DNA of 10,058 bases from Candidatus Sifarchaeum subterraneum (GCA_016292335.1 JAECRX010000234.1:1-10058), one strand, 5' to 3'; positions 1 to 6,765 are shown, counted from the first letter of the stretch. Program-made: numbers and translations. Notes: generated by a model not told the origin, from the sequence alone.

Positions 1-3
1 CCA

Positions 4-1041
4 TTGAAAAATTTTGAGTTAGATAGACATCCTATCGAATACAGGGAAGATCCTTTAACAAAAAAATGGTGTCGAATAAATATAGAAAGAACCAAAAGAG
101 TAATTCAAACTTCAAAAGTTGAAGAAGAAGCCCAATTTTTCGAAGAAATCATTGATAAATCAAGAGCGACGTGCTTTTTTTGTCCCGAAAATATTGAATC
201 CACCACTCCTCAATTTCCACCCGATCTGGATATTCCAGATGGTAGAATAAGGAAAGGGGAATTTACATTATTTCCAAATCTATATCCATTTGGAGAGTAT
301 CATGCAGTTGGAGTGGTCTCTAAGGCTCATTTTGTAGGATTGAATAAAATTACCCCAATCATGATTTCAAATGGAATTGAAGTGTGCATCAACTTTTTCA
401 AAAAGGTCTATAATAATAGAACAGAAGTCAAATATCCTATGATTTCAATGAATTACCTGGCACCTGCAGGTGCTAGTATAATCCATCCACATTTTCAAGT
501 TTTAATTAATTCGAAACCAACTAGAGAAGTTTCAGATTTACTTGAACATAGTAAAGAATATTATAATTTAAACAAAAGCAACTATTGGAAAGATTTAGTC
601 GAGATTGAAAGAGAAAAGAACCAAAGATATGTAGGAAAAAGTGGCTGTATTTCTTGGTTAGCTAGTTATGCACCATCAGGAAATAATGAAGTTATTGGGA
701 TAGTAACCGATCCCATTTCCTCCATTACTGATCTAAGTTCATCACAAATCAATGATGTTGCCACAGGACTATCCAAAATTTATAAAAGCCTATGGGAAGT
801 ATTTGGTGTTCGTAGTTTAAATATGACAATATTTTCCGGCCCCATTGATGGAAAATATGAAAATTACTTCTGCCTAAACCTTAAAATAATTACAAGGCCA
901 AAGATGAGATCCTATTACACCAATGACACCGCATTCATGGAAAGACTCCATTATGAACCTGTGATTGAGACATACCCAGAAAATATTACAAAAAGACTAG
1001 CAGACTTTTTCAAGAACCCCATCTTGAAGGACGGAGCTTGA
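4..1041 (+). CDS. GalT-like HIT-superfamily nucleotidyltransferase (DUF4931-type)
   Basis: A 345-residue protein related to galactose-1-phosphate uridylyltransferase (GalT). The start has the GalT-family pattern of a short acidic/basic lead followed by DPLTKKW and ERTKR (residues 16-32). A CFFC pair at residues 57-60, followed by a TP, matches the family's zinc-binding region. PNLYPF at 91-96 begins the HIT fold, and HPHFQ at 161-165 is the catalytic HPHxQ motif, in which the second His (163) would be the uridylylated nucleophile. The length is typical of GalT. GalT moves UMP between UDP-glucose and galactose-1-phosphate; the substrate here is not certain, because distant archaeal relatives may act on other sugar phosphates or nucleotides. 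The frame is open from the window edge. The first usable start is TTG at 4, so the true start could lie upstream. It converges with priS, with an insertion-element relic between the two stops. Confidence 0.78.
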   Translation: MKNFELDRHPIEYREDPLTKKWCRINIERTKRVIQTSKVEEEAQFFEEIIDKSRATCFFCPENIESTTPQFPPDLDIPDGRIRKGEFTLFPNLYPFGEYHAVGVVSKAHFVGLNKITPIMISNGIEVCINFFKKVYNNRTEVKYPMISMNYLAPAGASIIHPHFQVLINSKPTREVSDLLEHSKEYYNLNKSNYWKDLVEIEREKNQRYVGKSGCISWLASYAPSGNNEVIGIVTDPISSITDLSSSQINDVATGLSKIYKSLWEVFGVRSLNMTIFSGPIDGKYENYFCLNLKIITRPKMRSYYTNDTAFMERLHYEPVIETYPENITKRLADFFKNPILKDGA

Positions 1042-1114
1042 GCCTAGTCTGAGTGAGTATATCTTGTAGGGTACAGGGTATTAACATAGTTTTAAATTTG
1101 CATTGCGAATAATC

Positions 1115-1188
1115 ATTTACATCAAAACAAGCGAGAATGCTCCCTCCCTTCAGGGGGCAGATGAATGGCGACGTTTCCCATGATATAT
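1115..1188 (-). repeat. 74-bp tnpB 3'-end repeat, copy A
   Basis: Copy A of a repeat found again at 9785-9858, with 68 of 74 positions identical, no gaps, and five of the six differences being transitions. Read on the minus strand it encodes MGNVAIHLPPEGREHSRLF followed by TGA, which has the look of the C-terminal tail of IS200/IS605-family TnpB (…EAGN-x-A-x-H-L-P-P-E-G…). A CCCT/AGGG stem lies in the middle, where the right-end hairpin of such elements would be. The copy begins 2 nt after the priS stop on the same strand, so it would sit in the priS 3' untranslated region. No upstream tnpB sequence remains. The repeat is certain; its tnpB origin is from recall of the family and is likely. 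Confidence 0.85.
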
Positions 1189-1190
1189 TA

Positions 1191-2186
1191 TTAACTTGCA
1201 CAAAAGTCGAAAATAGAAGGTGCATCATCTGGATAAAAATTGTCTAATTCTTTAATTTCAACACAAACTTTGCCAGTAATTCTATGAATTGATCTAGGAA
1301 TTCTCAACAATCTACGTGTATCAATAGTTACCTTTCTATCGATTCTAGGATATCTTGAAACAACAATAGCATTTACTAAGTGGGTTGGATTGATTTTATC
1401 TGGAACAACCTGCAAATAATCTTCGATTTTGAAATCTTTTTTTTCTAAAACGTAGCTCTTTATGTTTTCAATGTCTTTTTGGCTAAATTTCAATTTTTTT
1501 AGCTCATCAACTGTGGAGTGAATAAAGTAAGATCGGCTTATCCAAGAAAAAATTCGATCTCGAAGAGACTTTGCAAATCTGGGGATTTCTACAAATTGTG
1601 GTGACAATCTTTCGTCGTGGGGCAGTAGATTTAGATAATCAATAATAGCTGCCCTTTGATCTTGATCTAGAAATTTAGAAAACTCATCTTTGATCCAACA
1701 ATGAACCCCACGTCTACCACTAAAAAACCATTTTAGCTCTTTAAATCCGAAGTCAAGCCTGAGTGTTTCATCGAGAAAAACCATTGCATCCTGGATCAAT
1801 GACCAACACTCTTTACAAAATTGGTCTGCTCCTCTGCATCCACATTTTCTTACACTGTCAAAATCATCAAGATCTATATCAAAAACTACCTCTCGAAAAA
1901 TCCAGTTTAGTTTCTGAATAGGATTTTCCTTACTTGGGCCCCTATCATAAACAGCACCGATATAGGCCTGAAAAACACCTTTCTCCCCCAAGAATTTAAC
2001 CAGCTCGGTGGGGGTTTTAAACGAAAGATTTCGAATAAATATGTTATTTCCTAAGTCAAATCCGAATTCTCTAGTTGAAAATCCGGATAATCCAATTAAA
2101 TTAACCAACGGTTCAATTTCAAAATGATTTGAATAGTATCTTTTCAACAATTCCTTGGTAACATTCCTATCTTCCTGCACGATCAA
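1191..2186 (-). CDS. priS: DNA primase small (catalytic) subunit PriS
   Basis: The catalytic subunit of the archaeal/eukaryotic primase, 331 residues. It makes the short primers from which replicative DNA polymerases extend, working as a heterodimer with PriL. The AEP fold motifs are all present: the metal-binding acidic pair D103 and D105 in FDIDLDDF; a zinc knuckle formed by C115, C117, C124 and C127; the SGRRGVH motif at 156-162, which binds nucleotide; the third acidic residue D283 in RIDRKVTID; and the following RRLLRIPRSIH stretch. The start is TTG at 2186. It is preceded by TTGGAG five bases upstream, inside the 14-nt gap after the priL stop, so translation probably follows priL on one message. 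The gene looks intact and of normal family length. Confidence 0.95.
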   Translation of the reverse strand: MIVQEDRNVTKELLKRYYSNHFEIEPLVNLIGLSGFSTREFGFDLGNNIFIRNLSFKTPTELVKFLGEKGVFQAYIGAVYDRGPSKENPIQKLNWIFREVVFDIDLDDFDSVRKCGCRGADQFCKECWSLIQDAMVFLDETLRLDFGFKELKWFFSGRRGVHCWIKDEFSKFLDQDQRAAIIDYLNLLPHDERLSPQFVEIPRFAKSLRDRIFSWISRSYFIHSTVDELKKLKFSQKDIENIKSYVLEKKDFKIEDYLQVVPDKINPTHLVNAIVVSRYPRIDRKVTIDTRRLLRIPRSIHRITGKVCVEIKELDNFYPDDAPSIFDFCAS

Positions 2187-2200
2187 AAAATCTCCAATTA

Positions 2201-3520
2201 TTATGCATTTACTAAATTGCCTTTCTTCTCATGTGAGGGCTTTTTTTTAGTGATTTTAAGTGCTTTCCGAACATACGCGATAGGGTGATGAATGGCCTTT
2301 ATTTGGACATCATATTTCAGATTAAAAAAAGTTTTACATGCTTGTCTCGGTTTTTTCCAAACTATAGATTCTTTTAGAGCATTAAACTGAACATCAAAAT
2401 CTTTTTCTACGTTTTCTTGAGGAATTTCTTTCTTTACAATTTTTTCGAGTTCAGCAACAGATTTTTTTGCAAAGGAACAATAGTAAGATCTTATGATTGT
2501 CGAACATTTGGGGCAATTATAATCTGTTTTTGACCCTTCTAGACCATACATATGTCGAATAAGGTATCCAACTCTATTTTTAAATTCTTCAAAATTTAGT
2601 CCTATGTTGTCCACAGAGTTTTCATACCAAAACTTCGTTTGTTGCTCTAAAGACATGCCCAATTTTTTTAAGAAAAGTCCTAATTGAAGACGTTCTTCAT
2701 GTGATAAATGGCCCTTGTTCAATAGTATTCCATACAAATCACGCATACACAAGGGAAAAAGGTCTGTACGATGATATAATTCATGACCCACAGGTACTTT
2801 CTCTGTTCCTTCAGTTGGTTTATGAATAATTTTTTTCAGATCGGTTTTGATCGTCTTGATAACTTTCAATAAATGAAAGTCATCTATTTCTTTCTGTTTT
2901 AACTCTTCGAGCTTTGAAAGTAATTTTTTCTCAAAAGCACGTTTTACAGAAATTCGGAAAACAAAGAGCGGACCTATAGCAAATCCATTGTAGAGCAACG
3001 CTCTTTTTTTTCCAACTACCTCTGAAACTTCCGTGAAATGTATACCAACAAACTCTGAGAGGGATCTTGGCAACTCTTCTTTTTTTTGCGTTTTCCACCT
3101 ATATGTGAATTTAGGCCTAACTAGAGAAAATTTCTCTGAAACATTTTGTCGAAATTTAACTTCTAAACTCGAAAGCAAGTCTACATTTTTTTCTCCAAAT
3201 AAACTTTTCATTATACTGATTTTTTCTAGCAAAGAGCCTCTTTCAAATCTGTAATCGAAAAGATCCCCTTCCATCTCAAGAAACCATGATAATAACCTAG
3301 GATCATCCGAAACAGAAATTCTAAGTAAGATGTGGCCTGCAATTTCTTCGATTATTTTTTTTTGCCACTCATCTTCACCTAGGTAATGGGGTTTAGTCAG
3401 AAGCCATTTTTCTCCTTTTAGGAATTTTTTTATTCTTTCTTTGACGAAGAAAACTGCCTCTCCAGGTTTCAATTCAAGTTCTTTTTTTGAAAAAGTATAC
3501 CACAAGGGAAGTTCAGTCAA
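2201..3520 (-). CDS. priL: DNA primase large subunit PriL
   Basis: The regulatory subunit of primase, which binds PriS and helps start and measure the primer. The N-terminal half is mixed alpha/beta and basic. The C-terminal half carries the cluster-binding region: LCMRDLYG, a helical stretch, then YNCPKC, YYC and a last Cys. Numbered from a TTG at 3547 the cysteines are 267, 345, 348, 357 and 404. The four-ligand Fe-S pattern is best met by 267, 348 (or 345), 357 and 404, with spacing like the eukaryotic subunit. I chose TTG at 3520 as start (439 residues) because GGGAGGT lies six bases before it. The in-frame TTG at 3547 (448 residues) has no ribosome site and would place the Shine-Dalgarno inside the gene. 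priS follows after 14 nt. A long coiled-coil gene ends 72 nt upstream. Confidence 0.9.
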   Translation of the reverse strand: MTELPLWYTFSKKELELKPGEAVFFVKERIKKFLKGEKWLLTKPHYLGEDEWQKKIIEEIAGHILLRISVSDDPRLLSWFLEMEGDLFDYRFERGSLLEKISIMKSLFGEKNVDLLSSLEVKFRQNVSEKFSLVRPKFTYRWKTQKKEELPRSLSEFVGIHFTEVSEVVGKKRALLYNGFAIGPLFVFRISVKRAFEKKLLSKLEELKQKEIDDFHLLKVIKTIKTDLKKIIHKPTEGTEKVPVGHELYHRTDLFPLCMRDLYGILLNKGHLSHEERLQLGLFLKKLGMSLEQQTKFWYENSVDNIGLNFEEFKNRVGYLIRHMYGLEGSKTDYNCPKCSTIIRSYYCSFAKKSVAELEKIVKKEIPQENVEKDFDVQFNALKESIVWKKPRQACKTFFNLKYDVQIKAIHHPIAYVRKALKITKKKPSHEKKGNLVNA

Positions 3521-3525
3521 CAATT

Positions 3526-3532
3526 TACCTCC
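3526..3532 (-). promoter_or_regulatory. priL: Shine-Dalgarno site deciding the priL start
   Basis: GGGAGGT on the minus strand, six bases before the TTG at 3520 and only three before the TTG at 3523. It is the strongest ribosome-binding match near this gene and argues that the more upstream TTG at 3547 is not used. Confidence 0.6.
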
Positions 3533-3589
3533 CAAAGGAGGGTTCAATGCGTTATTTTTGGTGATTAATTTTTCATAACATCAATTAGA

Positions 3590-3599
3590 ATTTTATAAT
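3590..3599 (-). promoter_or_regulatory. Possible TATA box for priL-priS
   Basis: The minus strand reads AATTATAAAA here, overlapping the stop codon of the upstream coiled-coil gene. A start site about 25 bases downstream would give a leader of roughly 45-50 nt to the priL TTG. It could give the primase genes their own promoter in addition to read-through. AT-rich sequence makes chance matches common. Confidence 0.35.
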
Positions 3600-4837
3600 T
3601 CATATCTGAGATCTTCTACTGTTTTTCTTAAATTTTCTAAGTCCACAGTAGACTCATTAATTTCCTTTTTAAGACCATTTCTCCTTCTTTCCAATTCATG
3701 AACTTCTAACGTTAATTCGGCGTTCTTTTTTTCCAGAGCATCAACTTTCGAGGTTAACTCCTTTATCTTTTCTATTTTCAATCTTACCTCTTCTTCTTTC
3801 TTCATGAGAGCTTGTAATCTCGTATTTCTTGCTCTAATCTCACCTTCGAGTTCTGAGAGTTTTTCTGATAGATCTTTTATGAGGTTTTTCTGCTCTTTTT
3901 GAATATTTAGAAAATTTTCATCCCATGTAGATTTTTTTTGTGAAATTTCTTTTTCCAATTCTTCACGTTCTAGTTGTAGCTTTTCGAATGATTTATAAAA
4001 ATCGGCAAGAGTTGCCTCTTTCTTTTTGATCTCTTCTGCCCATCTATCCAATTCTCTATTTTTCTTATCTAATGATCTAGCGGCTTTTATGATCCTCTGT
4101 TCTTGCTCATAAAGATCTCTTCGCTCCTTTTCCATTTGATCGATTCTAGCTACGATTTCATCTCTAAACCCAGACAATCCACTTTCAACGTCTTTGAGTT
4201 CATCTAATCTTGAAGTGATGTTGATAAGAGTTTCTTCAAAAATACTATGCAAATTAGTTATATTTTCTTCCCTCCTGCTGACAGATTCTGTCCGTTGATT
4301 TAGATCTTGTTCGCGGCTAACTAATTCGTTATCTCTTAGCAAAAGCCTCTTTTTTTCAGTTTCTAAATCAGAAAGTTCGGTTTTTTCTTTAATGATCTTC
4401 TCTTGTTCTTCACGTATGCTCAATAAAGAGGAATGAAACGATTCTAAAAATTTAGCAGATTTTTCATTTTGAACACTTAATTTTTCAAGTTCAGTAAGTA
4501 CTCCTTCATTTAGCTTCATCAGTTGTTTATCTTTCGAATCAATAAATTTAATTGATTCATCTATCCATTTGTCTTTTTCCCTCATATCTGAGAGGTTTAC
4601 GTATATCTGTTTCGCTTCATCTAAAACTTGACTGATTTGTCGTTCAGTTGTCGCTAATTTTTTTTCTCTCGACTCAATACTCTTTTCTCTCTCTGAAATT
4701 ACCTTTATTTCAGCCAATATCTCTGTTAATACCCTATCAATCTTGTCTAAAATCAAAGACTGTAATTTAGGAAGTTCTTCTTCTCTCATAAGTGTTAAAT
4801 CATCAACTATTTTCTCGATTTCTTTTTTCTTAAACAT
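3593..4837 (-). CDS. Long coiled-coil protein upstream of the primase genes
   Basis: A 414-residue protein that is almost all charged heptad-like helix from about residue 35 to the end, rich in Glu, Lys, Leu and Arg, with no Cys, no membrane segment and no signal peptide. The first 35 residues (KKKEIEKIVDDL onward) form a less regular head. Heptad runs broken by short less regular stretches suggest a segmented rod, resembling SMC arms or myosin-like tails only in composition. No catalytic motif is visible and I do not recognise a family. The start is ATG at 4837, with AGAGGT seven bases before it. It lies on the same strand just upstream of priL (72 nt), so a scaffold or chromosome-related role is possible, but this rests on position alone. 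Similarity searches will be dominated by coiled-coil bias. Confidence 0.85.
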   Translation of the reverse strand: MFKKKEIEKIVDDLTLMREEELPKLQSLILDKIDRVLTEILAEIKVISEREKSIESREKKLATTERQISQVLDEAKQIYVNLSDMREKDKWIDESIKFIDSKDKQLMKLNEGVLTELEKLSVQNEKSAKFLESFHSSLLSIREEQEKIIKEKTELSDLETEKKRLLLRDNELVSREQDLNQRTESVSRREENITNLHSIFEETLINITSRLDELKDVESGLSGFRDEIVARIDQMEKERRDLYEQEQRIIKAARSLDKKNRELDRWAEEIKKKEATLADFYKSFEKLQLEREELEKEISQKKSTWDENFLNIQKEQKNLIKDLSEKLSELEGEIRARNTRLQALMKKEEEVRLKIEKIKELTSKVDALEKKNAELTLEVHELERRRNGLKKEINESTVDLENLRKTVEDLRYEL

Positions 4838-4850
4838 CTTGATGACCTCT

Positions 4851-5196
4851 TCTGCTACTCACGAAAAATATGGAACGTTTTTGTTCCCATTATAGGACTA
4901 ACATCATCTCCTGAGATATAAATTTCCCCTTGAATCTATGCTCAGAGGCATCTCCACTCATCTCTCCTCCATTTTTCATTCTTTATTTCATGGGAGATTA
5001 GAGAAGGGGTATTCTTTTCTTTCAAGTACCTTTCGTCTTATAAAAATATGACTTATTTTTATACGGCAGGTGGTAAGCTATTGAGTAAAAATCATCTCTT
5101 GTTGTTTGTTCGGATACAGGCGAAATTTGTAGGCGCTATTCATCACAGTAATATAGCCTCACAATGTATTAAAACCCTATGGGTCAAATAGAGTAA
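4851..5196. other. Intergenic stretch without a gene
   Basis: No credible coding frame or RNA gene was seen. It holds the TATA-like candidates for the leftward coiled-coil gene. The right part (about 5100-5196) may be decayed tnpB sequence belonging to the relic that follows at 5197, but I could not align it convincingly. Confidence 0.4.
4916..4926 (-). promoter_or_regulatory. Possible TATA box for the long coiled-coil gene
   Basis: The minus strand reads AAATTTATATC. Its centre lies about 84 bases before the ATG at 4837, giving a leader of about 58 nt. A second candidate, GTATAAAAATA near 5052-5062, would give a leader of about 200 nt. Confidence 0.3.
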
Positions 5197-5266
5197 GAAA
5201 CAAAAGGGGACGGGAGATTCGTCCCTCCTACAAGGAGGGTGTATTCTCGCCAAGGGCATGATAAAT
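5197..5266 (+). mobile_element. Divergent IS200/IS605-like tnpB 3'-end relic with hairpin
   Basis: On the plus strand a frame after a TAA reads ETKGDGRFVPPTRRVYSRQ, which aligns with the tail of copies A and B (GNVAIHLPPEGREHSRL) over PP, the next-but-one Arg and the final SR. At DNA level ATTC-x-TC, AGGAGGG, ATTCTCGC and ATGxTAAAT are shared in order. It also contains a perfect 7-bp stem, CCCTCCT (5223-5229) with AGGAGGG (5233-5239), and an outer GAGA/TCTC pairing (5214-5217 with 5245-5248). Orientation is opposite to A and B. On the minus strand, the hairpin followed by a T-rich stretch lies downstream of the 241-aa coiled-coil gene and could end its transcription. Confidence 0.6.
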
Positions 5267-5332
5267 CCAATAATTCAGGGATATTCTGAAAATTTTCGTG
5301 GTCTAAGCTTTGGGTTAAGTTCTTCAAAGAGA

Positions 5333-6058
5333 TTATTCTTCATTGTTAGACTTTTCATTACCATTAGGCTCTTCATCCATTGCGGATTCTTCTTCTGGTA
5401 TTTTCTCTTCTACTTTGGATTTCTCTAATTTTTTCTTATTTACTTTCAAAACATCTCTTATCCTCAATAGCTCTTTTTTTAACTCATCTTCAATCATCGG
5501 CTCTTCTTCGATCACTAATTCTTCTTCTACCACCGGCTCTTCTTCGATCACCGGCTCCACAGTCACTAACTCCTCTTCAATCATCGGTTCTTCCTCTACC
5601 ACCGGCTCTTCTTCAGTCACTAGCTCCTCTTTTCTTTCAAGTCTGATTGAAATATCTTCAATTAGAGCAAAATAATCTTTTAAATCAATTTGGAGGTCCT
5701 CTATTATTTGTTTAAGGTAACCCTGAAATTGACTAAGATTTGACTCAAGTTTCATCAAGATTTGTGAGAGATTTGTTATTTGATTTGTGAGGTTTACCAT
5801 CGTGTCAACAGAAAGTTTGTAATCCAGTGATGAGCGAATTTTCAATTCCTCGTATTTTTCCGCTATTTCAGAGACAGTTCGTTCAATACTTTCCATTTTT
5901 TCCTCTGTTATGTCTCTAAGTGTTGACATTTCGAGCATATGTTTGGCTTGAATGGTTTCAATCTCTCTTTTGAGAGACTCAATTGTTGATTCATCGAATG
6001 ACGTTGAAGGGTTATCTTTTTTTCCGAAAGTATTTCTTTTTTCGTCTGAGTGATTCAT
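5333..6058 (-). CDS. Coiled-coil protein with acidic Pro-Glu repeat
   Basis: A 241-residue protein of no family I recognise. After a polar lead, residues about 22-145 form charged amphipathic helix likely to be coiled coil (TIESLKREIETIQ, then NLTNQITNLSQILMKLESNLSQ). Residues 147-193 are an acidic repeat of eight units of the type V/M-x-E-E-E-P/L. The tail is a basic helix (KKELLRIRDVLKVNKKKLEK) and a disordered acid-rich end. No membrane segment or signal is present. I chose ATG at 6058 because GGTGG lies about nine bases before it. The frame stays open to an ATG at 6094, but those twelve extra codons come from insertion-element relic sequence. A cytoplasmic rod with a stiff acidic spacer is the most that can be said. 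A 495-nt gap separates it from the next leftward gene. Confidence 0.8.
   Translation of the reverse strand: MNHSDEKRNTFGKKDNPSTSFDESTIESLKREIETIQAKHMLEMSTLRDITEEKMESIERTVSEIAEKYEELKIRSSLDYKLSVDTMVNLTNQITNLSQILMKLESNLSQFQGYLKQIIEDLQIDLKDYFALIEDISIRLERKEELVTEEEPVVEEEPMIEEELVTVEPVIEEEPVVEEELVIEEEPMIEDELKKELLRIRDVLKVNKKKLEKSKVEEKIPEEESAMDEEPNGNEKSNNEE
5480..5620 (-). repeat. 18-bp tandem repeat encoding acidic hexapeptides
   Basis: Eight in-frame units, seven of 18 bp and one of 15 bp, with minus-strand consensus GTGATYGAAGAAGAGCCG. They encode VTEEEP, VVEEEP, MIEEEL, VTVEP, VIEEEP, VVEEEL, VIEEEP and MIEDEL. Units differ mostly at third positions or by conservative changes, so the array has expanded and then drifted. 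The 15-bp unit has lost one codon without breaking the frame. Copy number is likely to vary between strains. Confidence 0.9.
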
Positions 6059-6060
6059 AA

Positions 6061-6118
6061 ACATTCCCCACCGCAAGGAAACCACAAGAGTCATCCAGTA
6101 GAGGAATGGCGATATTTA
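6061..6118 (-). mobile_element. Degenerate right-end-like tail of the tnpB relic
   Basis: The minus strand reads TATCGCCATTCCTCTACTGG, matching GTCGCCATTC of copy A and CGCCATTCCTCT of the relic at 9572. The hairpin and the ATTCTCGC block are largely lost. The stretch runs directly into the ribosome site of the gene at 6058. Confidence 0.45.
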
Positions 6119-6400
6119 ATTGTGCCAACATGCCCACTTCACACCCGTGTTTCTATCGATTAATGTTACCTTCTGCTCCGATACTGTGCTACCCTCTTAT
6201 CGAAGACACCCACAACACTTATGCGTCCGGCTATACCCACGATCCAACTCCTGAAGGCCTTATCCGTTATTCGGGCCTCTACATAATCGTCTTTTCTCAA
6301 CCAGCGACTTTTGGCCGTTCCGGCATAAGCCAGTCTTATACAGCCTTTTCTGCAATTTTGTTTGTGTAAAGACCTTCTGATCCAATTCAGTCGCTGTCAG
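6091..6400 (-). pseudogene. tnpB: Decayed tnpB (IS200/IS605 OrfB), zinc-ribbon and C-terminal part
   Basis: On the minus strand, one frame reads LCRNGQKSLVEKRRLCRG (about 6330-6275), then after a few codons and a stop GLQELDRGYSRTHKCCGC (about 6259-6206). This follows the TnpB order: CxxCG, KSLxER, CxxCG, DRDxNAARNI, GLQELGRG. The missing DRDYNAARNI part appears in the neighbouring frame as DDYVEARITDKAF, so a frameshift lies within the ribbon. Further on, a third frame gives AQLNIAIPLL just before CGCCATTC, the same junction seen in the other relics. Stops and shifts make it non-functional. The stretch is visibly GC-richer than its neighbours. The RuvC catalytic part was not found. TnpB is an RNA-guided nuclease that keeps IS200/IS605 elements in place; identification is by motif order, without a search. 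Confidence 0.6.
6111..6121 (-). promoter_or_regulatory. Possible TATA box for the 241-aa coiled-coil gene
   Basis: The minus strand reads AATTAAATATC, centred about 58 bases before the ATG at 6058. That would give a start site near 6091 and a leader of about 33 nt. Similar spacing is seen for the gene starting at 8415. The box lies inside decayed tnpB sequence, so the relic may have supplied the promoter. Confidence 0.35.
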
Positions 6401-6530
6401 TACATGAATACGGAGGGACTATCGATATTGCTGTCATAGAACCCACAAATCAGGGCGACAGCGTCCTTTTCGTAGCTTTCAGGTCAGATCGCGTATTTCT
6501 GGTGGGGGGAGTCTCCTTAATGCCGCAGCC

Positions 6531-6554
6531 TCCCATCCTTGATACAGGATGGGA
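6531..6554. other. Perfect 9-bp hairpin at the edge of the GC-richer island
   Basis: TCCCATCCT and AGGATGGGA pair perfectly around a six-base loop (6540-6545), with CTTTTT after it on the plus strand. It could be a terminator, or a subterminal hairpin of the element whose tnpB remnant lies at 6091-6400. The base composition becomes AT-rich again just to its right. Confidence 0.5.
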
Positions 6555-6765
6555 ACTTTTTGGAACACCATTCACCTGATCTTTCGTGTAAACTGGATGC
6601 TCATTCTCTCATTCTTTTGTCCTTTTCTTTATGATATTTCCTCCATAAGCGGTTTAAATCGTCATATCTTTCCAAGATTCTGTTTTTTCGCACCATGGAT
6701 ATTTTTGTACCTTAGGACGGTAAATAATAAGGGTTAGCATTAAGAAATTTCAGAAAATATCCAAA

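Noticed and set aside
1115..1188. C/D-box small RNA in the 74-bp repeat
   Set aside because: ATGAAT resembles a C box loosely, but no matching D box with kink-turn spacing is present; the tnpB tail frame explains the sequence.
1010..1228. Minus-strand 72-codon frame
   Set aside because: It overlaps the ends of the GalT-like gene and priS and reads the 74-bp repeat in a frame other than the tnpB tail frame.
3033..3254. Plus-strand 73-codon frame
   Set aside because: Lies wholly inside priL, antisense, with no ribosome site.
5480..5620. CRISPR array
   Set aside because: The units are contiguous, in frame with a coding region, and have no spacers.
5343..5675. Plus-strand frames rich in Ser or Leu
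   Set aside because: They are antisense readings of the acidic repeat in the coiled-coil gene; the composition is a by-product of the GAA/GAG repeat.
6106..6369. Plus-strand 87-codon frame, continuing open after one stop to about 6580
   Set aside because: It is antisense to the tnpB zinc-ribbon relic, has no ribosome site, and the minus-strand motif order explains the region better.
6549..6737. Plus-strand 62-codon hydrophobic frame
   Set aside because: T-rich intergenic DNA gives Phe/Leu-rich frames by chance; no ribosome site and no motif.
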